Shown one piece after another: positions 1 to 7,770 of a stretch of DNA of 64,000 bases. This DNA is from Nitrospirota bacterium (lineage in GTDB: Bacteria; Nitrospirota; Nitrospiria; Nitrospirales; Nitrospiraceae). How positions within the stretch are numbered: position 1 is the first letter of the stretch; the number at the start of each line of letters is the position of its first letter. A program made the translations under genes and the position numbers. A model generated the notes under the pieces. It saw only the letters and a list, made by a program, of their open reading frames with translations, made no database searches and was not told the origin of the DNA. Where the stretch lies: NCBI GenBank assembly GCA_013388555.1, contig JACAFD010000068.1:1-64000 (forward strand), given 5' to 3'.

Positions 1-46
1 CCCCTGCAGTATCGTCCAGGTGAAGCGTATATTATACTGGAGAACG

Positions 47-796
47 ATGTGCCGCCTACGGATTCTCACAAAACTATTTTGGCTCTCTCTCTCCCTGACC
101 TCCCTATTGGGCTACGAGTCAGGCATGGCATCTTCCTTTCCCCTCCTGTCTTCTGGTTCCCCTCGCGATGGAGCGGGTCCTGGTCTTCCTATCGATGTCA
201 CGGCGCAGCCGGGCCGGTCGAAGAATCACGGATCAGCCGAACGCCCGCGCATTGTCGCCTTCGGCAACAGCCTGACGGCCGGCCTTGGTGTCGCACCGGC
301 GCAATCGTACCCCGCTCATCTCCAGCGGGCATTGGACGCAGCCGGCTATCCCTATCTAGTTGTGAATGCGGGAGTGAGCGGTGATACGACAGCCGGTGGA
401 GTCAGGAGGGTGTCCTGGGCCCTGAACAGCAAGCCGGCAATCGTCATTCTGGAACTCGGCGCCAACGATGGGCTCCGCGGCCTCAGCCTGCAGGAGACGA
501 AAGCGAATCTAGAGGCGATCATTCAACAATTCCAACAGGCTTCGGTCACCGTCGTGCTAGCGGGGATGAAACTCCCTCCGAATTATGGGCAGGACTATAC
601 GGACGGGTTCGAATCGCTCTACCAGGCCCTTGCGAAACAGTATCATCTGACACTGATTCCATTTTTTCTCGATGGTGTGGCTGCCTCATCCTCGCTCAAT
701 CAGGCAGACGGCATTCATCCGACAGGCGAGGGCTATCGCATCATTGTCGAGAAGGTGTTCCCGGTGCTTGAGCCACTACTGAAGCGAAATCGGTGA
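47..796 (+). CDS. tesA: GDSL/SGNH-family esterase (TesA-like arylesterase / lysophospholipase)
   Basis: About 249 aa with a hydrophobic signal segment near the N-terminus, so probably exported. The SGNH blocks are in order: FGNSLTAGLG (block I with the nucleophile Ser; GNSL instead of GDSL), the block II Gly in AGVSGDTTAGG, LGANDGLRG (block III Asn) and DGIHPTGEGY (block V Asp/His). The family hydrolyses acyl esters or thioesters in the periplasm. The ATG at 47 is chosen because GGAGAACG sits just before it; an in-frame GTG at 20 would put that site inside the gene. The gene stands alone and converges on the SmbP-like gene. The family call is firm; the substrate cannot be read from the sequence. 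Confidence 0.85.
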   Translation: MCRLRILTKLFWLSLSLTSLLGYESGMASSFPLLSSGSPRDGAGPGLPIDVTAQPGRSKNHGSAERPRIVAFGNSLTAGLGVAPAQSYPAHLQRALDAAGYPYLVVNAGVSGDTTAGGVRRVSWALNSKPAIVILELGANDGLRGLSLQETKANLEAIIQQFQQASVTVVLAGMKLPPNYGQDYTDGFESLYQALAKQYHLTLIPFFLDGVAASSSLNQADGIHPTGEGYRIIVEKVFPVLEPLLKRNR

Positions 797-819
797 AGGC
801 GATGTATGCAGAGGCGAGC

Positions 820-842
820 AAGGCAGGGAAGGTCCCTGCCTT
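820..842. terminator. Perfect 10-bp stem between convergent genes
   Basis: AAGGCAGGGA (820-829) pairs with TCCCTGCCTT (833-842) around a 3-nt loop, between the ends of the esterase and SmbP-like genes. A second small stem AGCCTA/TAGGCT follows on the + strand, then TTTT. It probably terminates both converging transcripts. Confidence 0.6.
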
Positions 843-854
843 GAGCCTAGTAGG

Positions 855-1157
855 CTATTTTGCTTTGCCCGTCGACTTATGCGCGGCGGCTTGCTCGGCG
901 TGCGTCAGTGATTCTTCCGCATGCTTCAGCGATTCCTTCGCATGCTCGAGCGCTTCCTTCGCGTGGGCGTTGTCGCTACCTTTTATGGCTTCTTCCAGAT
1001 GCGTGATGGCTTCCTTCTCATGCGCAATGCCTTCCTTGGCATGCTTGATCGTTTCCGTGACATGAGGGTTTTCTCCCGCGAAAACGGGACTCGTCACGCC
1101 TCCAGCGATAAGACCGCAGACAGCAACTGCCATAACGACGGCTTTCATTCTGCTCAT
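855..1157 (-). CDS. SmbP-like small periplasmic metal-binding protein
   Basis: About 100 aa. A signal peptide ending near VFAGEN is followed by a helical region of near-repeated units (HAKEGIAHEKEAITHLEEA, HAKEALEHAKESLKHAEES and similar) with His every 7-10 residues. This is the pattern of SmbP, the small His-rich metal-binding four-helix protein first described in Nitrosomonas europaea. Start ATG at 1157 with GGAGGG seven bases upstream; an upstream in-frame ATG at 1208 lacks such a site. Copper or other metal buffering in the periplasm is the family expectation, not proven here. Confidence 0.8.
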   Translation of the reverse strand: MSRMKAVVMAVAVCGLIAGGVTSPVFAGENPHVTETIKHAKEGIAHEKEAITHLEEAIKGSDNAHAKEALEHAKESLKHAEESLTHAEQAAAHKSTGKAK

Positions 1158-1271
1158 AAACCCTCCAGTGTGTGATAGTGAATTGGTAACGCGGATAGGA
1201 TCATACATCAGCGGCAGACATTTATTACATATTTTTTCATAACGAGTCTCAATTTTTCACCCCGAAGGGCC

Positions 1272-1304
1272 GGGGACTCAGAGGGAGGTCATCTCTGAGT
1301 CCCC
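1272..1304. terminator. Perfect 12-bp stem downstream of the HTH gene
   Basis: GGGGACTCAGAG (1272-1283) pairs with CTCTGAGTCCCC (1293-1304), loop of 9 nt. It lies past the stop of the minus-strand HTH gene and upstream of the SmbP-like gene. There is no clean U-tract, so it may stabilise an mRNA end rather than act as a classic terminator. Confidence 0.5.
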
Positions 1305-1357
1305 AGTCAGGCCTGGAAGAGGAGGAGGCGTCTCCCAGACCCGGTTCCTGCTGCTTT

Positions 1358-1606
1358 TTATTTTTTCCTTTTCCGGTTCTTAGCCCGGACAGGAGCCGCT
1401 GTCTTCGCCGATTCATTCTGAACATCCCCGTGATCAATCTGAGCATCCTCGATGAGCACGTCCACCGAGGTTCGAAACACCCGCACACTGCCCTGTCCGA
1501 TCTTAGTGGCACGCAAACGGCCTTCTTCGATCCATCGGTAGATCGTCCACTTACTGACCTTCAACAAGGTGGCCGCTTCCAGAATGCGAAGTAACACCGG
1601 TTCCAC
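1358..1606 (-). CDS. Excisionase-family helix-turn-helix DNA-binding protein
   Basis: 82 aa, starting at GTG 1606 with GAGGAGG about ten bases upstream. Residues 6-50 carry an excisionase/MerR-like winged HTH (LEAATLLKVSKWTIYRWIEEGRL, then a wing around KIGQGSVRVF); the tail is basic (KNRKRKK). It is a paralogue of the HTH protein at 14214-14528 (shared AA-LL/ILN-S-WT-YRW-E-GRL pattern). No integrase is nearby, so it is more likely a small transcription factor than a recombination directionality factor. Target unknown. Confidence 0.75.
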   Translation of the reverse strand: MEPVLLRILEAATLLKVSKWTIYRWIEEGRLRATKIGQGSVRVFRTSVDVLIEDAQIDHGDVQNESAKTAAPVRAKNRKRKK

Positions 1607-1661
1607 AGTTCACCCGCCTCCTCATCGCCTACGATTTTAAGGCGACTTCCTATGCAGCGGC

Positions 1662-1964
1662 TTACTTCATCACCTCTCCAGTGCAATGCCAGCCGTCACC
1701 CTTGACCTTATTCACTGCCGCAGCCAGTTGATCCCCTTTGACCTTCTCTCCGTCTATCGTCACCACGGCATGGCCCTTCATGCTCTTAACATCTACGGCC
1801 CGGACACCTGAGACTTTCGCCAATGCTACTTCCACATCGCCGAGATAGGCCTCGCAAAATTTTCCGCCGAGCATCACCATCACTTTTTGTTCGCCGGCAA
1901 AGACCGGCGTCGCTACCGCACACACGAAACCGATCACACAGCCCATCTTAATAATGGTATTCAT
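1662..1964 (-). CDS. Secreted HMA-like (heavy-metal-associated fold) protein
   Basis: 100 aa: a signal peptide to about residue 23 (AVATPVFAGEQ), then one domain with HMA-type pattern (V..AL..V.GV..VDV......VTI.GE.V....L..AV). The usual CxxC metal motif is replaced by a single Cys in GGKFCEAY, with another Cys near the C-terminus (WHCTGE). Start ATG 1964 follows GGAGGAGG closely. The fold suggests a periplasmic metal chaperone relative; metal binding is uncertain because the CxxC is missing. It shares the neighbourhood with the SmbP-like and His/Cys small proteins. Confidence 0.65.
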   Translation of the reverse strand: MNTIIKMGCVIGFVCAVATPVFAGEQKVMVMLGGKFCEAYLGDVEVALAKVSGVRAVDVKSMKGHAVVTIDGEKVKGDQLAAAVNKVKGDGWHCTGEVMK

Positions 1965-2293
1965 GGTCCCTCCTCCTGTTGATGTGTTGCACGTTTTCCT
2001 TCATCGCGATCAACCAGCGCCATGCAATCCTAGCCCGCCGCGCGCGCGATGCACCGCACCGGCACAGTGGTCAATTGAAAACTCCATCAGTCGAGCCCTG
2101 TTGAATGCGCGAAGTGCCGCCTCGACATCGTTACTGATGGTATTCACGCATAATCATCATCCTCTAGCAGGGCAAAATGAGACAACGCACCTATCTCATG
2201 ACGACCCTTCAACACTAACAAGGTGTTGACAAACTACTTCAGCATAACAGGCACGCAAGGTCTGAATACTCGCAGACCCGTTCAAAAGCCATC

Positions 2294-2419
2294 GCAGGCT
2301 GTTCAGAAAGGCCGTCCAGCAAGGCCGCAGTAAGCGATGAGGCGACGCGTACTCTCTGTAGTACGTTGAGCCTCTGAGCGCGGCGAGAACGCCGCTGGCG
2401 GACTTTATCAACAGCCTGC
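2294..2419. repeat. Short interspersed repeat R1 with about 27-bp terminal inverted arms (MITE/REP-like), copy 1
   Basis: The left arm begins GCAGGCTGTTCAGAAAGG and the right arm ends with the near-complement (TTTATCAACAGCCTGC), enclosing about 75 bp with no coding content. A second copy is at 40738-40982 and a one-arm remnant at 52174-52199. It sits in a 646-bp gene-free stretch (1965-2610) in which I otherwise see only a GC-rich hairpin. Confidence 0.75.
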
Positions 2420-2435
2420 TAACCAACTAAAATAA

Positions 2436-2474
2436 CCGGGGCGGAGGCACAGAGGAGGAGCACCTGCGCCCCGG
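2436..2474. terminator. GC-rich hairpin CCGGGGCG...CGCCCCGG
   Basis: CCGGGGCG at 2436 pairs with CGCCCCGG ending at 2474. It lies downstream of the minus-strand His/Cys gene (2611-2958) and next to repeat R1. There is no poly-T on the minus-strand exit side, so terminator function is a guess. Confidence 0.4.
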
Positions 2475-2610
2475 ATCTGTCCGACGAGAAAGGAGGTCAC
2501 CCGAACTCGGACATCGATAGAACAATAACCGTCAATTGTGTAGATACGCGATTGCGATCGAATCAGGGAGCGCGAGAGGAATCAGTACGACAGAGGCCGC
2601 CCGGGATCCC

Positions 2611-2958
2611 TTATCCGATGAGGACGAAGGGAGCCGACGGAGGCGCACGGGAGTGGAGAAGAGAAGAAGAGAGGGAAGGGACTTCCTGATGGGGAAGCTC
2701 AAACACCAGCCGGACGACCAGGCCCGTTGATATCGCCGGTGACTCCGGTATCAGCCCGGCATCCGACGTGGCCTGGCAGGCCCAGGCACAGAGCGCATTG
2801 TGGGGAGCAGATTCTTGCGTACCATGGTGCGCATGGCCATTGGAGGGATCGACGTGACCGAACGCGCAACTCGCCGCCGCTGCCGCCAGTGATGCATAAA
2901 CCAGGGCCAAGAATCCTGCGACAAGAACCGTGTTGCGTGAAACACCAGAATGCGTCAT
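2611..2958 (-). CDS. Small exported His/Cys protein (HAHH...CxWxC family)
   Basis: About 115 aa. A hydrophobic N-terminal segment (VLVAGFLALVYASLAAAAA) is followed by a His cluster (GHAHHG), a Cys pair LCAWACQA and a C-terminal RAPPSAPF. The same plan, His cluster then LC-x-W-x-C then R[AG]PP, recurs in the proteins at 14751-15056 and 15757-16062. The arrangement recalls DUF2946-type copper-associated proteins, but I cannot assign it firmly. Start ATG 2958 follows GGAGAG; an in-frame GTG four codons earlier overlaps that site and is rejected. Metal or redox function is inferred from His/Cys content and the TlpA next to the two paralogues. Confidence 0.6.
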   Translation of the reverse strand: MTHSGVSRNTVLVAGFLALVYASLAAAAASCAFGHVDPSNGHAHHGTQESAPHNALCAWACQATSDAGLIPESPAISTGLVVRLVFELPHQEVPSLSSSLLHSRAPPSAPFVLIG

Positions 2959-3256
2959 TGCTCTCTCCACGATGGTACTTCTATATACCTCCGCCGATCA
3001 CCTGTCTACTGATGATTGCTCACGGATACTACACAATGTCGTGAATTGGCATATGCACCTGGGCGGTAGAACTCGCGCACGATCCTTCCCTCCATCTCAA
3101 GAGCTAATGGACAAGCCGATGTATGGAACGGGGATCGGGTATCGGAGTCGGAATGACGAATTTTCGAATGATGAGGCTCGCTACAAAGAACGAGACGACG
3201 CGGATGCCGAATCCTGTCACACAAATGTGAAGCGGATTGATGCAGGGCCGTCCGAA

Positions 3257-4732
3257 CTAGACAGCGCTGTATAGCTGACGAATCAGGAGTTTGCTTCGAA
3301 GTGGTCGAGGATGGGCTTGTCGAGGAAGCCGACTCTTCATAGTCCGTCGGTGACTGGGTAGTGACTGAGCGGTTGATCCTGTAATACTCGAAGTGCAAGC
3401 GACACGGGAACGCAAAAGAGGAAGAGAGTTGACGGCCATCGGCAGTGCGTCCGGCACAGGCGCTGCAGTTATTCCCGGGAGGAATGACTTCAATTTGAAA
3501 CCGACGCCTTTGATTGCGATCAACCGACACAGTTGTTCAGGATCGCGATTGAGCTGCTGCCGAATCGCATGGACATGCACGTCCAAAGTGTGATGGCCGA
3601 TTGCAAAGTCGGTCCCCCACACGAGCTTGATCAATTCGCTCCGGCTGAAGACTTTCGAAGGGGCCTTCATGAGAACTTCGAGAATTGCAAAGGGTTTGGC
3701 AGAAAGCTGAAAGCGCCGTCCTCCTACTTTGACCTCATGGGAATCCGCATCCAATTCGACTGCGCCAACACGCCAGATACCGCGTCGAGACTGTTCATAG
3801 CCGGCTCGCCTGAGATAGGCGGTTATTTTCGCCAGCAGAAGCCGCGGCCCCTCATACGTGAAATGCACACCGTCTATTCCCCGATCCAGACCAGCCTGAC
3901 AGTCCTCTTCGGTGTAGACGAATCCGGGAGGGACCAATGCAATCATGAGAATATGTCTGAGCGCGGTATCCGTGCGTAGCATATCCCAATCGCTTGCCCT
4001 CGGATCGACCACCACCATCGAAACCGGCGTATGGTTAGCAATCGAGAAGATCTCCGCCACAGAGGGAACGACTCGGATGGGATGGTTTGAACGATGGAGC
4101 TGTTCCTCAGTCTGCTTGGCAAACGTGGCATCGGGCGACAGAATCAGGATCAGGGCAGGATTCGTTGGCGGGGCCAGCCCCACCTGAGAAGAAGAAGATA
4201 TTGCGGCAGCGGGTCTCTTGAGAGATGGTACCTGCCGAAGGATAACTCCGAGAACGCCGATCAATGCCGGCCCAAAAAGAACAGCTGCCGAGGGCAGGGG
4301 AGAGATCGGCTTGACTGGTACCCTGCTCTGTAGCAGGACCGTTCCTGGACTCATCTGTGTCGTGCCGAAACTGGAAAGGTTCTGTGACAGATCGAGTCCT
4401 AGGCGGTTGGGGTTCTGGTCGATTGTCGAACTCGGAACTCTGGCGATCTCTGGAGCCAACCGGTAGAACGTACCGGCCAACTCATAGGCTTCGCCGAATG
4501 GGACTCCAACCAGCGAGAAGGCGTTTTCTGTCTGCGAGACCGCGGATTCAGAAACGGGGAAACCGATCCCCCAGTTACGGATATTGGTCACCGAGATGAT
4601 TCGTTCGTCCCTGTTGTCCAGCGAGAGGATCGTCGCGGCATGGGACGGATTTGTCATGCCGACTTCGGGTGCGCACAGAAGCATCAACCCGACAAGGAGT
4701 CGGACGTTCGGTATGTTCCTCAATCCCGTCAT
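3257..4732 (-). CDS. Chimeric membrane-anchored regulator: secreted domain, VPLPA-like TM, degenerate receiver, OmpR-type winged helix
   Basis: 491 aa. Residues 1-33 look like a signal peptide, and about 34-140 form an extracytoplasmic domain without a recognised family. Residues 145-167 (PLPSAAVLFGPALIGVLGV...R) match the VPLPA/PEP-CTERM pattern of the neighbouring secreted proteins, but internally rather than at the C-terminus. Residues 192-310 resemble a receiver fold (LILILSPD, VVVDPRAS) lacking the normal acidic pair. Residues 320-416 are a clear trans_reg_C winged helix (FQLSAKPFAILEVLM...LDVHVHAIRQQL...IKGVGFKL). A 75-residue basic tail follows. ATG 4732 lies just after GGGGGGAG. It is last in a minus-strand run with two VPLPA-CTERM genes, so it may regulate them. 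It resembles ToxR-type regulators in having DNA-binding and extracytoplasmic parts, but with reversed order. Confidence 0.75.
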   Translation of the reverse strand: MTGLRNIPNVRLLVGLMLLCAPEVGMTNPSHAATILSLDNRDERIISVTNIRNWGIGFPVSESAVSQTENAFSLVGVPFGEAYELAGTFYRLAPEIARVPSSTIDQNPNRLGLDLSQNLSSFGTTQMSPGTVLLQSRVPVKPISPLPSAAVLFGPALIGVLGVILRQVPSLKRPAAAISSSSQVGLAPPTNPALILILSPDATFAKQTEEQLHRSNHPIRVVPSVAEIFSIANHTPVSMVVVDPRASDWDMLRTDTALRHILMIALVPPGFVYTEEDCQAGLDRGIDGVHFTYEGPRLLLAKITAYLRRAGYEQSRRGIWRVGAVELDADSHEVKVGGRRFQLSAKPFAILEVLMKAPSKVFSRSELIKLVWGTDFAIGHHTLDVHVHAIRQQLNRDPEQLCRLIAIKGVGFKLKSFLPGITAAPVPDALPMAVNSLPLLRSRVACTSSITGSTAQSLPSHRRTMKSRLPRQAHPRPLRSKLLIRQLYSAV

Positions 4733-4812
4733 GTGTCCACTCCCCCCCTACGCAGAGAGCCCAGAAGCACAGTTCCGCATTCTTCCGGATGGTACCCCGA
4801 GATCGTGCCTTG

Positions 4813-5487
4813 TTAAGTCTCTGCGTTCATCATGCGACGGATCAATCCAGCTAAACCGATCAACCCGCTACCGAACAAAAATACCGCCCCAGGCAATGGC
4901 ACCGGCGACGCTTGGGCGCCTCCCAATTGGGCGGTGCCTTGAAGTGAGAAGGTTCCGGACGTCAGAAACGGAATCCCGGTGAACTGATGCGTCCACGAAA
5001 TATCAAAGGCATTCGTGATGTCATTGAATGACCCGGTGGCACTCCCTCCGATATTCAAGGAGGCCGTCAACGGAGTCGAGGGACTCGTCAGCAGCCCCGA
5101 CCAGCCGGTGCTGGTCACGCCGGCAAAGAGCGATTGGAGGTCCGCCGTCATGGTGGCTCCCGAAGTCTGCGCGGTCGGGGCGGGAAGATTGAGTGTCCCT
5201 CCGCTGCTGGTGAAGATCGAAAGGGTTAGGTGGGAAATCGTGATTGGGTCGAGCAGATTCGGCGCCGGCTGGTACTGTCCCATCACCAATTCTCCGTCCC
5301 GCATAAAATTCCTCGTGACCGACCCCAGCCCTCCAAAATTCAAACCGATCGATCCACCGGCGATGTCCAGTTGTGTCACAATGGCAGCCGTGGCCGGCGC
5401 CGGCATGTACCAGAGCGCCGACGCAGCCAGGAACGCCATCATGCCTCCCTTGATTGTTCTGCAAGGTTCGGTCTTCATGGTGTTCAT
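4813..5487 (-). CDS. VPLPA-CTERM (PEP-CTERM-type) sorted exported protein
   Basis: 224 aa: a signal peptide (about 1-35), a beta-rich Ser/Thr/Gly-rich body with a single Cys (in the N-terminal leader), and the C-terminal tripartite sorting signal VPLPGAVFLFGSGLIGLAGL followed by RR. Such signals are processed by exosortase and usually mark extracellular, polysaccharide-associated proteins. No exosortase gene is in the window. It lies 80 bp upstream of the chimeric regulator that carries a related segment, and 99 bp downstream of the next VPLPA gene, consistent with one transcript. Body function unknown. Confidence 0.8.
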   Translation of the reverse strand: MNTMKTEPCRTIKGGMMAFLAASALWYMPAPATAAIVTQLDIAGGSIGLNFGGLGSVTRNFMRDGELVMGQYQPAPNLLDPITISHLTLSIFTSSGGTLNLPAPTAQTSGATMTADLQSLFAGVTSTGWSGLLTSPSTPLTASLNIGGSATGSFNDITNAFDISWTHQFTGIPFLTSGTFSLQGTAQLGGAQASPVPLPGAVFLFGSGLIGLAGLIRRMMNAET

Positions 5488-5586
5488 TCTCTCCTAGTTC
5501 CTTCCTACGCGCACTCAGGCTCTCTTCAGAATTCCGGAAGAACGGGTTTCCCTTATTCCGGGATGGCGCTCCGGTATCCTGTACCG

Positions 5587-6123
5587 TTAGGCCGCTTTCT
5601 TCATCTTCCGACGGGCCAAGCCGACCAAGCCGATCAAGCCGCTCCCGAACAAATACACGGCCGCTGGGACCGGCACAGGGGCGGGAGAACCCCACATCGT
5701 GAGAGTGTAACTTCCTCCGGAACCACCCACCCCTGCCGGATGGAGATGATAGTCACCAGGGGGCATGGCTATTCCCAGATTAGCTAAGGGAAAGGAAGTA
5801 AAAGATGTAGCCGCCGCCCCCCCTGGAACCGGCGAATCGTTTACGTTTTCAAAAATCGACGCGCCAAACCACTGCGATAGACTATTGGTCGTCGACGTCA
5901 TATTGAAATGAGTGAACGCACCTAGGTCGAAGTTAATGGTGTCCTGAAAAAAACCGCCCGTTTGGTTAATAGTGATAACAGCTGGGTTCGCCACATCCCC
6001 GTATCCGGCACCAAAGGCCTGGTTCGGGTCATACGGAATGGCCTGTGCGGTCGTACAGAGGGCAAGAGCGCCGGCGGCGACTAAGCCGACGACCGCTGCC
6101 TTGAGCTTCGTTCTGGTTTTCAT
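5587..6123 (-). CDS. VPLPA-CTERM (PEP-CTERM-type) sorted exported protein
   Basis: 178 aa: signal peptide MKTRTKLKAAVVGLVAAGAL to ...AQAIP, a small beta-rich domain, and the C-terminal signal VPVPAAVYLFGSGLIGLVGL followed by ARRK. The body contains FFQDTINFDLG and TFTLTMWG-like strands seen in many PEP-CTERM proteins; no catalytic motif is evident. First gene of the minus-strand run 6123-3257. A 33-bp motif 199 bp upstream is shared with the third VPLPA gene. Confidence 0.8.
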   Translation of the reverse strand: MKTRTKLKAAVVGLVAAGALALCTTAQAIPYDPNQAFGAGYGDVANPAVITINQTGGFFQDTINFDLGAFTHFNMTSTTNSLSQWFGASIFENVNDSPVPGGAAATSFTSFPLANLGIAMPPGDYHLHPAGVGGSGGSYTLTMWGSPAPVPVPAAVYLFGSGLIGLVGLARRKMKKAA

Positions 6124-6321
6124 GGTGAACTCCTTTTATTTGGTTGATGACAGACTTGCTTGCTGATCTCCTAATCTGAACAACCGCCCTGGGTCCCCCC
6201 TGTTGTCCCTCCTTTCTCCCCTATTTGATCAACTCCGTAACAGCTTCTCTAAACCATTGAGGTGCCAGCCTCTCAAGCCTAAGCTATTGTCCTCTTGCTT
6301 GTACCAGAGGAGCCCGGGCCC

Positions 6322-6354
6322 CGCTACCGAACCCTGCACCGGTTGCTACAGATG
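6322..6354 (-). promoter_or_regulatory. 33-bp motif shared upstream of two VPLPA-CTERM genes, copy 1
   Basis: 29 of 33 positions are identical to 9032-9064. The core on the minus strand reads CATCTGTnGCAACnGGTGCA. It starts 199 bp upstream of the VPLPA gene at 6123, and the other copy 189 bp upstream of the gene at 8843. Same orientation and similar distance suggest an operator or enhancer-type site. It does not fit a sigma-54 -24/-12 pattern. Confidence 0.45.
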
Positions 6355-6379
6355 TGATGGAAAAAATCATCCGTGACGA

Positions 6380-6428
6380 GCGAGACTCGCGGGACTGGCG
6401 GGACGCGCGAGACTGGGTTAGAGAAACG
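6380..6428. repeat. Word repeat family C (9-base words), one arm
   Basis: Tandem nonamers GCGAGACTC GCGGGACTG GCGGGACGC GCGAGACTG, degenerate but in strict period 9. The same family lies at the nuoB-nuoC and nuoI-nuoJ junctions. Only one arm is visible here. Confidence 0.7.
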
Positions 6429-6433
6429 ATGCG

Positions 6434-6491
6434 ATAAGGTGAAGGGAGGAGGCTGAAGGGGAATAGGCTGAAGGGATTCAGACTGAAGGGG
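6434..6491. repeat. Word repeat family F (about 15-base words), left arm
   Basis: Four degenerate copies of AGGCTGAAGGGGAAT at a period of about 15. The complementary arm lies at 7771-7810, on the far side of the IS3 element, so the IS appears to have inserted between the two arms. Confidence 0.65.
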
Positions 6492-6528
6492 GACATAAGC
6501 GTTGCGTGCTGAACGAGAGCCTTCTGAG

Positions 6529-7419
6529 CTAGCCCCGATTCCGTAGACACTCCCGAAGGGGGACAAGGTTCTGGGTTTCAAACTGCTCGGGACTGACATA
6601 GCCGAGCGTTTGGTGTAACCGTTGCCGATTATAGAACACTTCAATGAACTCAAAGATCTCAGCCCGCGCCTCCTCGCGAGTCTGGTAGTTCCGCTCATGG
6701 ACAAGGTCGTTCTTCAAGGTACTGAAGAAACTATCGGCCACCGCATTGTCATAGCAATTGCCCTTCCGACTAATGCTCGCTGCAATCCCGTACGCAGCCA
6801 GCCGCTGTTGGTAGGCCACACTCGTGTAGGTCGCGCCTTGATCCGTGTGATGCAGGAGTCCCTGGTGCGGCCGACGGGACACGAGCGCCATCTGCAACGC
6901 CTCAAGGGCCAGGTGTTGATCCGGCTTCGCGCTCATCGCCCAGCCAATCACGCGACGCGAGTACAGATCGAGCAGCACCGCCAGATAGAGCCAGCCGCTC
7001 CGCGTCGCGATGGCCGTGAGGTCTCCCACCCAGATCCGGTTCACCGCAGAGGCCACGAAGACCTGGTGCAGCCGGTTGGGCGCCGGCGGGGCAAACTGAT
7101 GCTGTTCGACCACCACGCGAAACCGTCGCGTCCGTCGCGCTTCGAGGCCATGCGCGCGTCGCAGTCGCGCCACGCGATGGCGCCCACACGCAATGCCCGC
7201 TGCGAGCAAGGCGTGCCACATCTTGACGGCCCCATAGCGCGCCTTGGTCTGCCGATGAAGCCGCTGCAGGTGCTCGAGCAAGTGCGCATTGGCTCGGCTC
7301 CGTGCACTGGCCGGCCGCCGGCGCCACGCATAGTACCCGCTCCGACTCACGCTCAGCGTCTGGCACAGCCGAGTGAGCCGGTGCTCCGCCTGATGGGCGT
7401 GAACAAACCGATACCTCAT
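6529..7419 (-). CDS. IS3-family transposase OrfB (rve integrase domain)
   Basis: 296 aa. An HTH_21-type N-terminal region is followed by an integrase core: first Asp in WVGDLTAI, second Asp in HHTDQGATYTS. The third acidic position falls in NCYDNAVADSFFSTLKND, where the family normally has Glu (AESFF or MESFF); here it is Asp. The stop codon lies inside the left inverted repeat. The ATG overlaps the orfA stop (ATGA). Normally expressed as an OrfAB fusion by -1 frameshifting. Activity is doubtful because of the E-to-D change, although the frame is intact. Confidence 0.9.
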   Translation of the reverse strand: MRYRFVHAHQAEHRLTRLCQTLSVSRSGYYAWRRRPASARSRANAHLLEHLQRLHRQTKARYGAVKMWHALLAAGIACGRHRVARLRRAHGLEARRTRRFRVVVEQHQFAPPAPNRLHQVFVASAVNRIWVGDLTAIATRSGWLYLAVLLDLYSRRVIGWAMSAKPDQHLALEALQMALVSRRPHQGLLHHTDQGATYTSVAYQQRLAAYGIAASISRKGNCYDNAVADSFFSTLKNDLVHERNYQTREEARAEIFEFIEVFYNRQRLHQTLGYVSPEQFETQNLVPLRECLRNRG

Positions 7420-7709
7420 GGCGACTCCTTGGCAAAGTACCTGGCGGCTTTTTTTAAAATGGCGCGCTCCTCGCGGAGGTGCGCATTCTCCCGTCGCAAT
7501 CGTGTGAGTTCATCGGTACTGTGGGCCCGACCGCCTGTACCAGGGAAGGCGGTCTCGCCATGGGTCTCGAGTTCGGTCTGCCACTTATACAGATGGTTGC
7601 GCCGCAAGCCCAACTCGCGGGCCACCGCCGCCGCGGGCCGCCCAGAGGACTTCCAGAGCCGAATCGCTTCAACCTTAAATGCTTTGGTAAACCGTTGTCG
7701 TTCCGCCAT
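7416..7709 (-). CDS. IS3-family transposase OrfA (HTH and leucine-zipper part)
   Basis: 97 aa: HTH_Tnp_1 (RFTKAFKVEAIRLWKSSGRPAAAVARELG), then a coiled-coil segment (LTRLRRENAHLREERAILKKAA). It supplies end-binding specificity to the OrfAB transposase. An A7 slippery run lies in its last codons. Confidence 0.9.
   Translation of the reverse strand: MAERQRFTKAFKVEAIRLWKSSGRPAAAVARELGLRRNHLYKWQTELETHGETAFPGTGGRAHSTDELTRLRRENAHLREERAILKKAARYFAKESP
7449..7455 (-). promoter_or_regulatory. A7 slippery site for -1 frameshifting, orfA to orfAB
   Basis: The sense strand reads A AAA AAA G within the ILKKAA codons of orfA. A -1 slip continues AGC CGC CAG GTA and so on, without a stop, through the orfB ATG. 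This matches the established IS3-family programmed frameshift. Confidence 0.7.
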
Positions 7710-7770
7710 GAGACACCTCCACGGGTTATTGTCCCCTTTTGAAAGTGTCCACGCAAACAGGGCTAGCTCA

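Larger units (their letters stand above)
6525..7770 (-). mobile_element. IS3-family insertion sequence, 1246 bp
   Basis: Imperfect terminal inverted repeats: the left end TGAGCTAGCCCCGATTCCGT matches the complement of the right end TGAGCTAGCCCTGTTTGCGT, and similarity continues inward over GACACT and GGGGACA. It contains orfA and orfB in the usual -1 arrangement. No clear target-site duplication is visible at these ends. The element sits upstream of the 5587-6123 VPLPA gene and just downstream of the third VPLPA gene. Confidence 0.85.

Noticed and set aside
3006-3530. A 174-codon minus-strand frame overlapping the regulator 3' end
   Set aside because: Cys/Ser/Arg-rich with no ribosome site; the regulator frame has a recognisable winged helix.
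6322-6354. Sigma-54 promoter in the shared VPLPA upstream motif
   Set aside because: GG and GC positions do not have the -24/-12 spacing on either strand.
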